64,000 bases of DNA, from the NCBI RefSeq assembly GCF_021155775.2, contig NC_060238.1, forward strand, positions 24,644,470 through 24,708,469, given 5' to 3'. This DNA is from Neodiprion pinetum. Its lineage: Eukaryota > Arthropoda > Insecta > Hymenoptera > Diprionidae. The notes beneath the pieces were generated by a model, which worked only from the letters and a program-made list of their open reading frames with translations, searched no databases and was not told where the DNA came from. The position numbers and the translations under genes are program-made. Numbering within the stretch: position 1 is the first letter of the stretch; every line of letters starts with the position of its first letter. Positions 10,580-22,023 of this stretch are shown here, piece by piece.

Positions 10580-11789
10580 TCAGGCAGAAACCTTTTTCAC
10601 CGGCTGATCGGCCACCTGGACTTCAAACGCCGGTTCTCCATTCTGGACAACCCAGAGGCTGCCATTATCTCCAACTCGTATGATGTGCAGAACACCTTCA
10701 GCGACGCTCTCAGGCCTGAGGTATGAAACGCAATGGTTATTCTACAGCAGGTTGAAATGAGCGCCGAGGAGACCTCGGACTGTGAAAAATACGACTCACG
10801 TTTGCATGGGGTAGGGGGAAATTGATTTTTCAAGATCTTCCGCCGACACACTATCGAGAGTTCGTCCGGCGGACGCCGTGATCAGTTGTGTGTTGGTGAA
10901 GAACGGGCACATCGCGACTACTCGAACGCCTGTTTTCTCAAAGTGATAAGGCACCTGTTTGGAAGGGAAAGAGGACTGTCAGTAACATCTCGATGAGTAT
11001 GAGTCAGCAACAGAGGATGAGAGCAATTTGTTGAACACTTTACCCCGAACGATCTAGTCAGGCCGATGACTGCGTGCTTCGTCGCGATGTAAATGGGGAA
11101 AGTTGGACCCGTCACTAGTCCTGCGACTGATGATATGTTGACGATGACGCCCCCTTTGTTCCCTTTGTCCTTACCCATGTACCGGTAGCCGAGCAGAGTT
11201 CCGCGGACGACGGCGGTCTGTGAAAGGAAGACGGTTGTCGTAAATCTGCGAGGCGACTCGGGTGAGATTCTCCCAAGTGTTCTTCCCGAATCCCTAGGGT
11301 TCATCGACTCACGTAGTTTATCGCGATCTCGAGCTCCCATCTCGCGTCGTCCATTATTCCAGCGTTGTTGATGACGATGTCGAGGCCGCCGAACTCTTTG
11401 ACGGTCGTGGCGAACGCCGCTGATTCATAATTTCATTGGTCAGGTTTTACAGTCGATCGTGACTCGAGACTAGCTTCGCTTATTGCGCGGCAAGTTACCT
11501 TCGAATTCCTCCGACTTCGTCACGTCGCAGACGACGAAGAGCACTCGATCCGCTCCGAATTCCTCGTTCAGTTTTCTCGCGGATTCGTCGCCGTTCGAGT
11601 TTGCCAGATCCAGAAGAGCCACGTGCTGTCGGAGAGGAATCGGATCAATTTTCCGTCGAACTCCGGTCGGCGTTCGTTTTGAATTTCGAAACTTACCGCA
11701 GCTCCGTTCTTCAAGAGTTCTCTGACGTAGGCGAAACCTATTCCGTTCGCACCTCCGGTGACCAGAGCGATTTTATTTTTCACGTCCAT
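10580..11789 (-). CDS. SDR-5, 15-PGDH-like NAD-dependent short-chain dehydrogenase
   Basis: Exons 11697-11789, 11499-11625, 11313-11419, 11044-11217, 10800-10954 and 10580-10715 give 263 aa. All SDR motifs are intact: TGGANGIG, LDLA, NNAG, NISS, YIATK. Residues 1 to about 130 are effectively the same protein as SDR-3. Exon 5 (VPYHFEKTGVRV...) and exon 6 differ. An untranslated first exon is supported by the donor GTGAGT at 12171 and the acceptor TTTTTCAG at 11792-11799, two bases before the ATG; a TATAAA element at 12241-12250 is suitably placed. Confidence 0.92.
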
Positions 11790-11792
11790 GTC
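11129..11792 (-). repeat. near-identical tract shared with SDR-3
   Basis: Partner of 6569-7232: same length, three differences seen, introns included, with abrupt edges inside exon 4 and just upstream of the start codon. Confidence 0.9.
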
Positions 11793-12643
11793 TGAAAAAC
11801 GAACGACAGGGTCTACTATCGATATTTCTCTGTTATATATTTCCTTCCAGACCTAATGAGGCAAAGTTTGATATTGCTTGAGCGTGCAATTGCAATACTG
11901 GAATTTCCTAGATTACGATTGATAAGGTATATCTCAACATTTTAGGTAGGTACTCAGTGAGTTGCGTCATATTTGTACTTGTCGATCGGCTGATTTGATC
12001 TTATTTTCCAATTTACACAAGCAAGAGCGATCAGTATTTATATTCCAACCTTCTCGAATAGCATTCAATTTTGAAATTTTTTGTGAAACAGTTGATTCGT
12101 TTACGCAAAGAATTTGAGTAGCAAAATTTTTCACCTAGAAAATTGATCGTTACAAAATGATAACTACTCACTTGCTGTAGTCAGGTTCGGGCTCGTTACA
12201 CAACTGATCTGTGATTAGAAGCGGTAACGCTCGGCCTTCTAATTTATACGTGGAGATATCGATGATGATATCTCGAAATAAAATGTCTGATAAACTTTCG
12301 CATTATCAGAAAAAGAATTAAAATCCCGTCAGCGAATAACTTCGACCGTAATAATGACTGTGTCAAATCCATTTAAACTTCAGTTTGCTTCTGCCTTTCA
12401 ACTTTCAAGGTGCCACCAAGGGCAGAGTTTACTTGTGGAACTATCGATTATCAATCCCTCCAGATTTCGAAAATTTGGATTCCAATTATCTGTTAAACGT
12501 AATTTATCAACGATCGTGTAGTTCGAGATGAAAACTGTCAGTGTATACGATCGTTTTATTTATTCAATCCAAGTGGAATACAATTCAGCTTATAATTGTT
12601 GCTTGAAATTCGAATGGTCACAAATATCGTTCAGTTCCCCTTT
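11790..12643. other. intergenic, SDR-5 to SDR-6, with SDR-5 5' UTR intron
   Basis: Holds the inferred SDR-5 5' UTR intron (about 11792-12171), a minus-strand TATA box (12241-12250) and a downstream ATGATATCTCGAAATAA block shared with the SDR-3 flank. The rest, up to the SDR-6 stop, shows no exon. Confidence 0.5.
12241..12250 (-). promoter_or_regulatory. TATA box of SDR-5
   Basis: Reverse complement reads CGTATAAATT. It lies about 70 bp upstream of the GTGAGT donor that ends a putative untranslated exon, giving a plausible start near 12215. Confidence 0.45.
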
Positions 12644-14110
12644 TTACAAAACTTTTCTAATCACTTCGTCGGGAATGTCAACCTCGAACGCCGGTTCCCC
12701 GTTTTCGACGAGCCAAACGCTGCCGCTCTTTCCGTCGCGTATAATTTGTACCATGCCTTGCGCCACGCTGTCCGCCCTGGTGGTCAAACGTGTTTTTCGT
12801 TATTGAAACAAAGATGATCGAACCATGCTCAGGAATATACTAACGTTTGCGATGGATAAGTGTTCAATATTTCCGTCACCGCATCCGGGGTGACGACGTC
12901 CAAGGTTCGCTTCGGGGCACCGGTTACAAGCTGTGTGTCCGTGACGCTTGGGCACATCGCCAAGAGTCGAACGCCAGTCTTGTCGTAATGATACGAATGC
13001 TGAAAAGATTGGAAATAGATCGTGGAGTCCAAGCTTTGAACGAGTCTGCGTTCAACGTTTGCGACCAAAGAGGACAACTCGATGTGATCGCGACTTTAAC
13101 CCTTGGGTAACAAGGTGCGTCGAGGACTCTCTTCTTACCCCAAATGACCGAGTCAAGCCGATGACCGCGCATTTGGTACCCACGTAGATCGGGAACATTG
13201 GAGCATGGATAAGACCAGCTATTGAAGCGATGTTGACTATGGTGCCACCCTTACCACCCTTGTCCTTTCCCATGTACTGGAAGCCAAGCAGCGTTCCACG
13301 CACCAGGCCGATCTGTGTAAAAGATTTCAATTAGTGGAGAAGTGAAGAACGGGAAAAACAGGTTCTATCGAGTCGATGTAGAGATGAAAATCTGATTGTA
13401 ACATTCTTGATTTTTAACTCCAAGAGTTCAATTGCCGATGCCAAAATACGTTAGGTGATGCCAACGACCGAAGAATCCCCGATCTTTGAATCAGAGTGAC
13501 GAACTGACGTTCAAGGTTCGCGTAATCATAATCATGCGTAATTGATTCTACTTACGTAATTGATGTTGACCTCTAACTCCCAACGCGAGTCATCCATTAT
13601 CCCAGCATTGTTGATGACGATGTCGAGTCGACCAAATTCCTTGACAATCCTTGCGAACGCAGCTGCAAAGTTTGCAACGGATAAATGTTTACAACGATCC
13701 ATTGATCGCAGCGAGGAGTTTCAATACGACGTAAATTATTACCCTCCAGTTCCTCGGACTTTGTCACGTCACAGACGACGAAGATCGCTCGACCGCTTCC
13801 AAATTCCTCGTTCAGTTTTTGCACCGCTTCTTCACCTTTCGAATCAGCCAAATCGAGAACCGCCACGTGCTGTGATTGATTGTAATTTAAACACAGTGAA
13901 ATTTTTTGCTTAACGAATTTTTCCTCACCCGCATTATTTGCTACGTCGTAATTTTTGAATTTCAATAAATTATTCATGCCTACAATCATAAAAGTATTTT
14001 CTACTCGGACAACTTACCGAAGCTCCATTTCTCAAGAATTCTTTAGCGTATGAAAAGCCTATTCCATTGGCTCCCCCGGTGATCAGAGCAATTTTATTTT
14101 TCATATCCAT
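12644..14110 (-). CDS. SDR-6, 15-PGDH-like NAD-dependent short-chain dehydrogenase
   Basis: Exons 14018-14110, 13743-13869, 13556-13662, 13139-13312, 12845-12999 and 12644-12776 give 262 aa. Motifs: TGGANGIG, LDLA, NNAG, NIAS, YVGTK. Exon 4 begins IGLVRG where the others have TAVVRG, and His after the catalytic Lys is replaced by Cys (TKCAV). Exon 6 starts with ADSVAQ rather than PESVA and the protein ends DEVIRKVL, lacking the PVKK tail. Intron positions and phases match the array. Expected to be active. Confidence 0.9.
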
Positions 14111-14684
14111 TTCTGGAAAATTCACGTCAGGCTCGCGATTAATATTTGACTTGTATCCGGACAAAATTTTGACTAACTTTTTCGACAAAGTCTTGACTCA
14201 GTTTGCGTTCGATTGACCAAGATCTTCTCTTTTCACTTGATACTCTTGCTCCGAATAAATCTAAACCACCGAACAAGTAGCAACGTAATAATTAGACGCG
14301 ATTGGTCAATTCACAAATACGTAATTCCGAACTTATCTAGTTCACGATAAACTTTGGCTTCGCCAAATTATAAACAAAAAGTTTATCTACTCTGAACCTA
14401 TTCACCTATATGTCATCCACAGTAGGAACCCAGTTTCTTTTTCTCTCCATTGTCAAATCCCTGTCATATCCAGAAGGTAATAAACCAGGACTCTCTTTTG
14501 GTTTCGCAAATAATACGGTACAGTTTTATTTCCACGGTAATTTTACAAAATTCTCTTGTTTCTTTCGGTAAAACTGATTACACACGTAGATTCATTCGTA
14601 AATTTTCACAGTCAACGCGCTCCGTCAGTTTTTCCAATCGGATCGGGTTCCCGAAAGCAGTCCAATCTTTCTTCTCCGTTTGTT
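14111..14684. other. intergenic, SDR-6 to SDR-7
   Basis: About 0.57 kb: SDR-6 upstream sequence with a TTATC...GATAA pair near 14333-14351, then the SDR-7 3' flank. No exon recognised. Confidence 0.5.
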
Positions 14685-17319
14685 TTAGGCCTTCGTCACT
14701 GGTATGTCAGGAATTACAAGCTCCGCGGGCTTTTGTTCCTTTTCCACGAGCCACGAAGTTCCGTTTTCGGCGACACGTAAAATATGCAGGAGGCCTCTGG
14801 CCACGTTCTCGACACTGTATAACGGCAATTGCGTCAATTAGCACGACTATTTTCGCTGAGATAATTTCGACTCTTGACAATTAATCCAAACACGATACTA
14901 ACGATTGCAAAGGCTCCGCTCTCTGTTCTTCAGGAAGCGCAGTGTAGGGTGTGCCTTTGACGGTTCTTCCTTCGGCTTCGGTCATCAATTGCGTGTTCGT
15001 AATGCTCGGACAGATTGCGACAACTCTGACCTTGGTTTTCTCGTAGTAATAAGGTTGCTGTATGGATCGAAAGAAACGGGTTCAATGAGAATGGGAATCC
15101 GGTGAAACACGGTTAAGGTAGTATTGGACGTATAATCCCAACGAAAAGTTAGTCTCGATGAGAATATTGAACACTTTGCGATGAGATAAGAGTCTGAAAG
15201 AAAATCAATCGTAACCAAGTTGATAAGATAATTTGCTTAAACATAAATTTGCGTAACAAATCTGTGGTGAAATTTTTTTTATTTTGTACAAAATAAACTC
15301 ATTGATTTTTCTATATACCTATGAATTTTTTTTTTTGGAATTTTCCGCGATTTTCAATAATTTCGTTTTACAAATTTTTTAACGCTCTATTTATGAAACT
15401 ATTCGTTCCATGCCTCTAAAACTTCTTCAGTGTAATGTACGATCATTTGCGAAAACTTATCCAAAAATTCAGAACTTTTGATCAATTTAAAAAAAAAATT
15501 TATATTCTCGAAAACAGGTTTTTTAAAATCGCCGAAAAATTCCGAAAAAAATCACAAGTATTCAGAAAAATCAACAAATTCATTTTATATGAAATTAAAA
15601 AAATTACACCGGAGATTCGTTAACACCTTTTTGGCATTATTATTATTATTATTATTCGAAACGAATTATCTTATCAACTTGGTCACGATAAATTCTTTTC
15701 AGATCCTTATCTCATCGAAGTGTTTGATAGTTTTATTGAGACTCACTTCTGGCTGGAAGTATACGCCCAATAACACCCTTAACCAATCGATTCTTCAATC
15801 TGGTTGCAGTTTTCAAAATGAAATCTTACCCCGAACGATCGAGTTAGACCGATGACGGCATGTTTTGTACCGCAGTAAACCGGAAAGATAATCAATGGCG
15901 CTACACCAACGATCGAAGAGACGTTCACTATGGTTCCTCCCTTTCCTCCGTTGTCTATTCCCATGTGCTTCATGCCCAGCAACGTTCCACGAACCAGGGC
16001 AGTCTGTCGGGGAAATTGTAGGGTTCAGTGAGTCAGTAGCTAAAGTACCTGATAAGCAAACGTTGAGTTCAAAATGGTCGACTCGATGGAAAATGGTGGT
16101 ATATAAGTAGGCGGAAGTTTGTACTATTCTGATGTCAAGTGGAATTTGCGCCAATTTATTTACTCTTTACGTTTTCTCCGCTGTCCGACTTACGTAGTTG
16201 ATGCTTATCTCAAGTTCCCACCGCAAATCGTCCATTATTCCAGCGTTGTTGATCACGATGTCGAGTCCACCGAATTCCTTGACAGTCTTGGCGAATCCGT
16301 CTTCGAGTGTTGAACAAATGAAAAGTATCACGACACTGTGACGGTTCGTATTTGAAATATGAAAAGAGACGGAGAGGGAGAGAGAGACGAGCTTAGATCG
16401 AGAAGAGCGAAGGCTCAGTGGATTTACGTAGTTCGTTACGATAACATAAGACGCGTAAAGTCAGTGAGTTGAAGCGTGAATCCTGAACAGGTATAAATTT
16501 TAAACCGAATATAGTACAGAGAATACAAAAACTTCGCTCGCAATCTTTTTTTTTTTTTATTCACTTTCAAACATCTTCACGTTCTTACGCGTACATACCT
16601 CGCTAAAAAGAAAACCTAGCTCGTACAAATTTTACTTCACGGACAATTTTCTCCTCGCTCGTCGTTTTATATTTTTATTTATACCTACGCGTGTTCTTCG
16701 TTATTTATCACGTGCGTGTTTAAACTAACAGGCTAAGTTTGTTAGTCCTGCGACGCGTAGGGTACCTTTTATATTGTAAAAATAAAATAACGAATTGAAG
16801 AATGAGTGGATAAATAAAAGGAATAGAAAACAGAGGTTCCAAAAATTATATAAAAATACTCAATTTCTATTGGTGTCTGATTACCAGTCTTCGTGTCCTT
16901 ATCTCATTTTATCGCGTAGATTTTAGAATAACCTAAAATCGTTACAATACCGAACTTTATAGAACACTTTGAGCAGTTTTATACCTCTGTCTATAGTATT
17001 ATTCTCTTCTTCCTACCTTCAAGCTGTTGGGCATTTGTAACGTCACAGACTAGGAATATCGCCTTCCCCCTTCCAAATTCCTTCTCCAATTTTTTCACCG
17101 CTTCATTGCCGTTAGAATTTGCCAAATCCAAAATCGCCACGTGCTATTAATCGGGAATTTATAACAGAATCGTGACATTTTCAAACCCTGCGTCATTTCT
17201 AAACTATGAATGCTCTAATCGCTCACCGCAACTCCATTGCGTAATAATTCCACCGCGTAGGCGAAGCCTATTCCACTGGCTCCACCAGTGATGAGTGCAG
17301 TTTTTCCTTTGACGTCCAT
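14685..17319 (-). CDS. SDR-7, 15-PGDH-like short-chain dehydrogenase
   Basis: Exons 17227-17319, 17017-17143, 16194-16300, 15830-16003, 14903-15057 and 14685-14814 give 261 aa. TGGASGIG, LDLA, NNAG, NVSS and YCGTK are intact. Exon 5 is unusual: the array's TGVRV becomes TKVRV, and the lid segment (KGTPYTALPEEQRAEP) has little resemblance to the others; exon 6 starts VENVARG. So the Rossmann core is conserved but the substrate-binding part has diverged. Introns 2 and 4 are much longer than in other copies: intron 2 carries a 0.6 kb dispersed repeat and intron 4 is a long palindrome. A TATAAAAG box (17521-17528) and an untranslated exon (donor 17471, acceptor 17331) lie upstream. Confidence 0.88.
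15111..15784. repeat. long imperfect palindrome filling SDR-7 intron 4
   Basis: The left arm (15111 to about 15400) begins GGTTAAGGTAGTATTGGACG. The reverse complement of the right arm (about 15500-15784) begins GGTTAAGGGTGTTATTGGGC, and the two stay alignable inward through CCAAGTTGATAAGATAATT (15210-15229 with 15664-15682) and GAATTTTCCGCGATTTT. A loop of roughly 100 bp separates the arms. The element lies wholly between exons 4 and 5. The spliced intron RNA could fold into a long hairpin. Confidence 0.85.
16350..16945 (+). repeat. dispersed 0.6 kb repeat, copy 1 (SDR-7 intron 2)
   Basis: This block is repeated in inverted orientation at about 23810-24395 with high similarity throughout, for example CACGTGCGTGTTTAAACTAA near 16710 against its complement near 24030. 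It starts with a GA-rich purine run and ends near AACCTAAAATC. I see no coding capacity and no clear terminal repeats. Confidence 0.85.
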
Positions 17320-18778
17320 ATCGCTATAATCTGTAAGAATTTATGAAAAACGGTTAATTATTTTTTGAAAAAACTTTTACTCCTCTTCGGCACACCGTGC
17401 CAATTAAAACCCTTCGGCCACTTGTAATTTTCTCTTCAATTCCGCACGGCTGAAACATTATCGCAACTCACCTAACGATGCGGTCACACCTGACTGGGCT
17501 GATTAACTTAAAATCCTGTGCTTTTATACACTTCTGTTCTAACGCCTAACTAACCCAAGTACAATTTTTCACGTAGATAAGAATAGATCGCGTACATACC
17601 GTGATTAGGCGTCGATAACTTCACCTTATCGTTTGCAGCTCATTATTCATTGTTTCTAAGCCCTGCTGAAGGATTGGACAAAATCGTAAGAAAAGAGCAA
17701 AAAATTGAGCAAAAAAAAAGAAAACAACGTAATCTAGCCTTAAAATTTTTCTTCGGTACGTGGTTTCTATCCAAATTCGAAAGGCGATTTAGATCGAGCG
17801 CCTTTGTTTTCCAAGATAACCGTAGGCGTCTCACGTTATAGGGGAAAAGAAAGATTTCCTCTATTTATAACTATTTGAAGGTTGAAAAAATTCCAAAACA
17901 AATTTCATGGTGTAATTATTACAGAAAAATGCCATTTACAATACGTGAATAACAGTTTAATTGTATACAGTGAAAAATACCACCTCTCACTCTTATCTTG
18001 ATGTAGTCAAGTAGTAACGTACGAGTGATGTAAACAACTAACACTCGATAATAAACTCAACTTTGTTACATCCAGATCCAGAATTACTGATAACCACGAT
18101 ACGGATCGCATTGGATAACGTGGAGCTTAGTTTGCGCAAAATTTCGTCATCCTCACAAGTATAATTGATCCAGGATAAAATCTTCTTACAAAGTAACCAC
18201 CGCTTGTCGATGGTATTGAAATGTTCCAAATATTTTGATTACTTAACGGTGTAAAAAAAAAATTAGATTTTTTTTTTTTTTTCTTCCACTGTAGTCTTGA
18301 ATCTTTAAAACTTGCGTTATTGATCTCGAAACGATATGAATTATTATTTCCCAACATATCGACCAAGAGTACCTCATCAGTTTTCTGCGGCAAATAAATC
18401 TCATTGCTTGATTACAACAATTTTATCAAAATTTACGCCTCCCGGAATTGAATAATCTCACAAAAATTGATCGAATCAACTTTCTGGCTCTTTCACTCGC
18501 CAAATATTTGGTTCGATACGTGGTAAGGGTTTTTTTTTTCTTGAAACATTTCGTGTATAACCAGATTAAAATTACGTACCGCCGGATTTTGAATGACTTG
18601 TGGATCCGTGCATGGGCGAAAAAGAAGTAAAAAAGCGAGTAAGATTTTAAAAATTTATTTCCTCAAACAATTGTACGACACAATTTCATTTTTAGTCCGA
18701 AACGAAACGTCACAAGTAGCGTTCAATGGTAATCCAAACCTTCCGGAATATTTCCGACGGTTCGATCGAATTAATCCC
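17320..18778. other. intergenic, SDR-7 to SDR-8
   Basis: Contains the SDR-7 5' UTR intron, its untranslated exon ending GGTGTGACCGCATCGTTAG, and the TATA box. From about 17600 to 18778 the sequence is AT-rich with homopolymer runs and no recognisable exon. Confidence 0.5.
17521..17528 (-). promoter_or_regulatory. TATA box of SDR-7
   Basis: Reverse complement TATAAAAG. It stands about 50 bp upstream of the GTGAGT donor that ends the inferred untranslated exon, so initiation near 17495 is likely. Confidence 0.55.
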
Positions 18779-20685
18779 TTAAGATCTAACCTTTCGCACA
18801 AACTTTTCAGAACTTTCAGGAAGGTCGACCTCAAAGGGCGGTTCACCGTGCGTTACGATCCAAGAGCTGCCGTTTTCTCCCTCGCGTATAATCTGTATCA
18901 TAGCCTTGGCTACGCTTTCCGTTCTGGAATATGGAAAGGAGGAGGGATCAGATCGGGATTTTATCAAGACGCGATTAAGTCAGCTCCGAAAAATAATACG
19001 AGGTGTACGAACGATTGCATTTCGTTGAACGTTTTGTTCAGCAATTCGGTTTTGATGATGCTCAACGAACGTCCGACACTTTTGGTTATAAGTTGGGTTT
19101 CCGTGACGTCCGGACACATCGACATTAATCGAACGCCTGTGTGGTCGTAGTTTTCTGGTGCCTGGAATGGAAGAAGTTGAACTTTGTTTGTTGAAAATTT
19201 TTTTTTTAAATTGACCTCCGTAGACTTTTGACGAACACATTTTGTGGCCGATTGGAAAAATTGGCATGAGATAGCGATGGGTTGACTTAGATCGTGTGAA
19301 GGATGGACTGGCTGTACGTTCTTAACCAAAAGTGAGTCTGGTAGGAAAAAGATTACCCACAATAAAGGTGGTAAGAAAATTAAATCTGAATTATAATAAT
19401 GCTCAAAAGTTATCAATAAATCATTTCAACAAAATATTATTCAACGAATTCTTAGGGAATGTCTTTTTTTGTCATGTGGAACGAATTCGTTGATTCTTCT
19501 GAATACACATGAATTTTTAAAGAATTTTCTCATATTTTGAAATTTCCGTTTTCGAAAGTTTCTTAATTGCGATGTGCAACGTTTTTACGAAAACGTATCC
19601 AAAACACAGGGTTTTTCCTCTATTTTTCGAAATTGATAGTTTTCAAAATAATGAGAAAATTCCTTAAAAATTCATGTGTATTCAGAAAAATCAACGAACT
19701 CATTTCACGTGGCAAAAATAATATTCCCTGTAAATCTGTTGAACAAGGTTTCGTTCAAACAATTCATCGAGAACTTTTGACCGTTATTATTATTCAAATT
19801 TAATTTTCTCATCGTCTTCACAGCGGCTGGTTCTACCCAGCTTTTTATCTTATCAAAAAGTATTCAATGTTCTCTTTTTTTCTTAAAGCTCGATACAAAC
19901 GCTCGTCGATGGTAGAGAAAAATAGGTAAAAGCTCACAGCGAAGGATCGGGTTAGACCGATAACGGCGTGTTTGGTCCCAGAATAAATGGGGAAAATGTT
20001 GGACGGCATAACGCCAACGATCGAAGCTACGTTGACAATGGTGCCTCCCTTACCGCCCTCGTTTTTCCCCATATATTTTAGACCCAGCAAAGTTCCGCGC
20101 ACGACTCCGTTCTGTAAACGAGTAAAATCGGTGGATCAAAACATTGCGGAATTACGATTAACTATTTTTCGCTCGTTGCAGACTCACGTAGTTGATGTCA
20201 ACCATGAGCTCCCATTTCGTGTCGTCCATTATCCCGGCATTGTTTATCACGATATCCAGTCCACCGAATTCTTCGAAAGCCTTTGCGAATCCGGCTTCGA
20301 GTGTTAAATGGACAGAGTATTTTTATAGCGTTAATTGCTGATTCTAATTCGCGTAATTTCGCTCCAAATCCCTTCTTACCTTCCAACTCCTTGGACTTCG
20401 TCACGTCGCCCACGACGAAGATCACCTTTCCATGAACGAATTCCGCGTTCAGATTTTTCGCGACTTCGACGCCGTTCGAGCTTGCCAAATCGAGAATGGC
20501 CACTTTCTGTGTAAGCGTTTGAAATTAAAACGTGACAATCGAGGTACGCGACTAACTGAGACGATTTTCATTAAGTATTTCTTAAACCTTACCGCTGCTC
20601 CGTTACTTAAGAGCGCCTTAACGTAGGCGAGACCAATGCCACTTGCTCCTCCTGTTACGAGTGCGATTTTACCTTTGATCTGCAT
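18779..20685 (-). CDS. SDR-8, 15-PGDH-like short-chain dehydrogenase
   Basis: Exons 20593-20685, 20380-20506, 20188-20294, 19938-20111, 19013-19161 and 18779-18923 give 264 aa. TGGASGIG, LDLA, NNAG, NVAS and YSGTK are present. Differences from the array norm: exon 2 starts KVAIL instead of HVAIL and has VVGDV for VVCDV; exon 4 ends SFA not SFG; exon 5 is two codons shorter and begins APENYDHTG; exon 6 is longer with a basic end (EKFVRKVRS). The reading frame is open throughout, so I treat it as a functional, diverged member. Intron 4 contains a long palindrome. Confidence 0.88.
19375..19810. repeat. long imperfect palindrome in SDR-8 intron 4
   Basis: Arms at about 19375-19545 and 19640-19810 are reverse complements. 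The inner part is nearly perfect: TGAATACACATGAATTTTTAA on the left faces its complement around 19665-19690. The loop shares CGAAAACGTATCCAAAA with CGAAAACTTATCCAAAA in the SDR-7 palindrome, so the two elements are related. Confidence 0.88.
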
Positions 20686-22023
20686 TGCTGAAAAGATTGA
20701 TACTCGATTATTTCATCATTCTTCTTCCCTCGTACGAATCGACTTCCAAAATTCCAAGGATGTGGAATACTTTGTTCGGCTTATCGATTTCGACTTGACT
20801 AGTTCGCATACACTTTGGAATGGTGAATTTTTATTAACGCGATACTCACTTGCGTACAGTGCGTTCGGTTCAACGGCTACCCCGCTATTGGTAGACAGCG
20901 AAAAAAGATAACTGAACAAAGGTATAATTGAGTACTCCGATAACATGCGATGTTTACATAACAGCGTTAACCGGTCACCGTCTTTGAGCTTGTGTAGCTT
21001 TGCGATCCTCCAGCAGCTACTTACGTATCAGCGATTTATAAAACCGCCGACTCGAACTTTCACCGCCATTCTGAATTACTTTCGCAAACATTCTTCCCGG
21101 AGTTTGGAGCCCGCATATAAACCTTTAAAAGTCATTTTTTGAAAGTCCATACTTCGAGAGGTTAACAACTGGCGAAACATTCGACACTGAGACTTATAAT
21201 TCTGGAACACTTGTCTTACAGCAAACACACACACATGCGTACATCGCACACGTCACGCACTCGCACCTCTGTTTTTAAGATCAAGCAAGCAGCGAGTAGG
21301 TTATCAATAAAAGCTCGGTTCACTGAAATTTACTCGAAAGTCTCTGTATTTTAGACCTCGCTTCGCCCGATTCTAATCAACCACCTAAATAATTTCAGAA
21401 TCTTTTGGTTTGCACAAGGATCGAATCGATCTCGAATGCTGTAAAAATTGTTGACTCGAACCCTGCCATAAATGCTTATCCGTGCCACGTACCATTCAAC
21501 AGGACGTTGATCAGATCAAGAATGAATCCAATAATAAGGTCGGAGATAAAAATCGGTGCGAACGTCGAGTATAATCTCTGGTATGTTATCGGTTTCTCCT
21601 CAGGTTATCGTCACAATTACCGTTCACTTGCGATAAGATCATATAAAAATATTACAGTAACAATTGCGGCTTTAGACGAATAACCCAATTACTAATCCCA
21701 AATCCTCTGTTTTCAAGTATCGCTGAACAGCAATCAACGAGCATAAAACATCGTCGTAATAACCGTAAATTCTTTTTATTCATTCGTTTATTTGTCATGA
21801 AAATAAAAATGCAAACATTTAGTAAAATCCGGTTTCGTGTTGATCTTGCATTTCGCGATTGCTCCAAAGTCGAGATTCTCTTCGCTTTCTCATCGAGAAA
21901 TCAGCTGTAGCCTGAAATCAAAATCAGGACAATTTCAGACCTCGAATCGTTTCGAAAATCTCTTCTGACGATTTTACCTACAGTTTTAGGTCTCGACGCA
22001 ATCCGTGGTGTCCACAGCCCGCC
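20686..22023. other. intergenic, SDR-8 to SDR-9
   Basis: SDR-8 upstream region: a TTTTCAG acceptor lies just before the ATG and a minus-strand TTTTATAAATC (about 21035-21045) is a possible TATA box. A short CA-rich stretch is at 21223-21260. No exon recognised. Confidence 0.5.
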
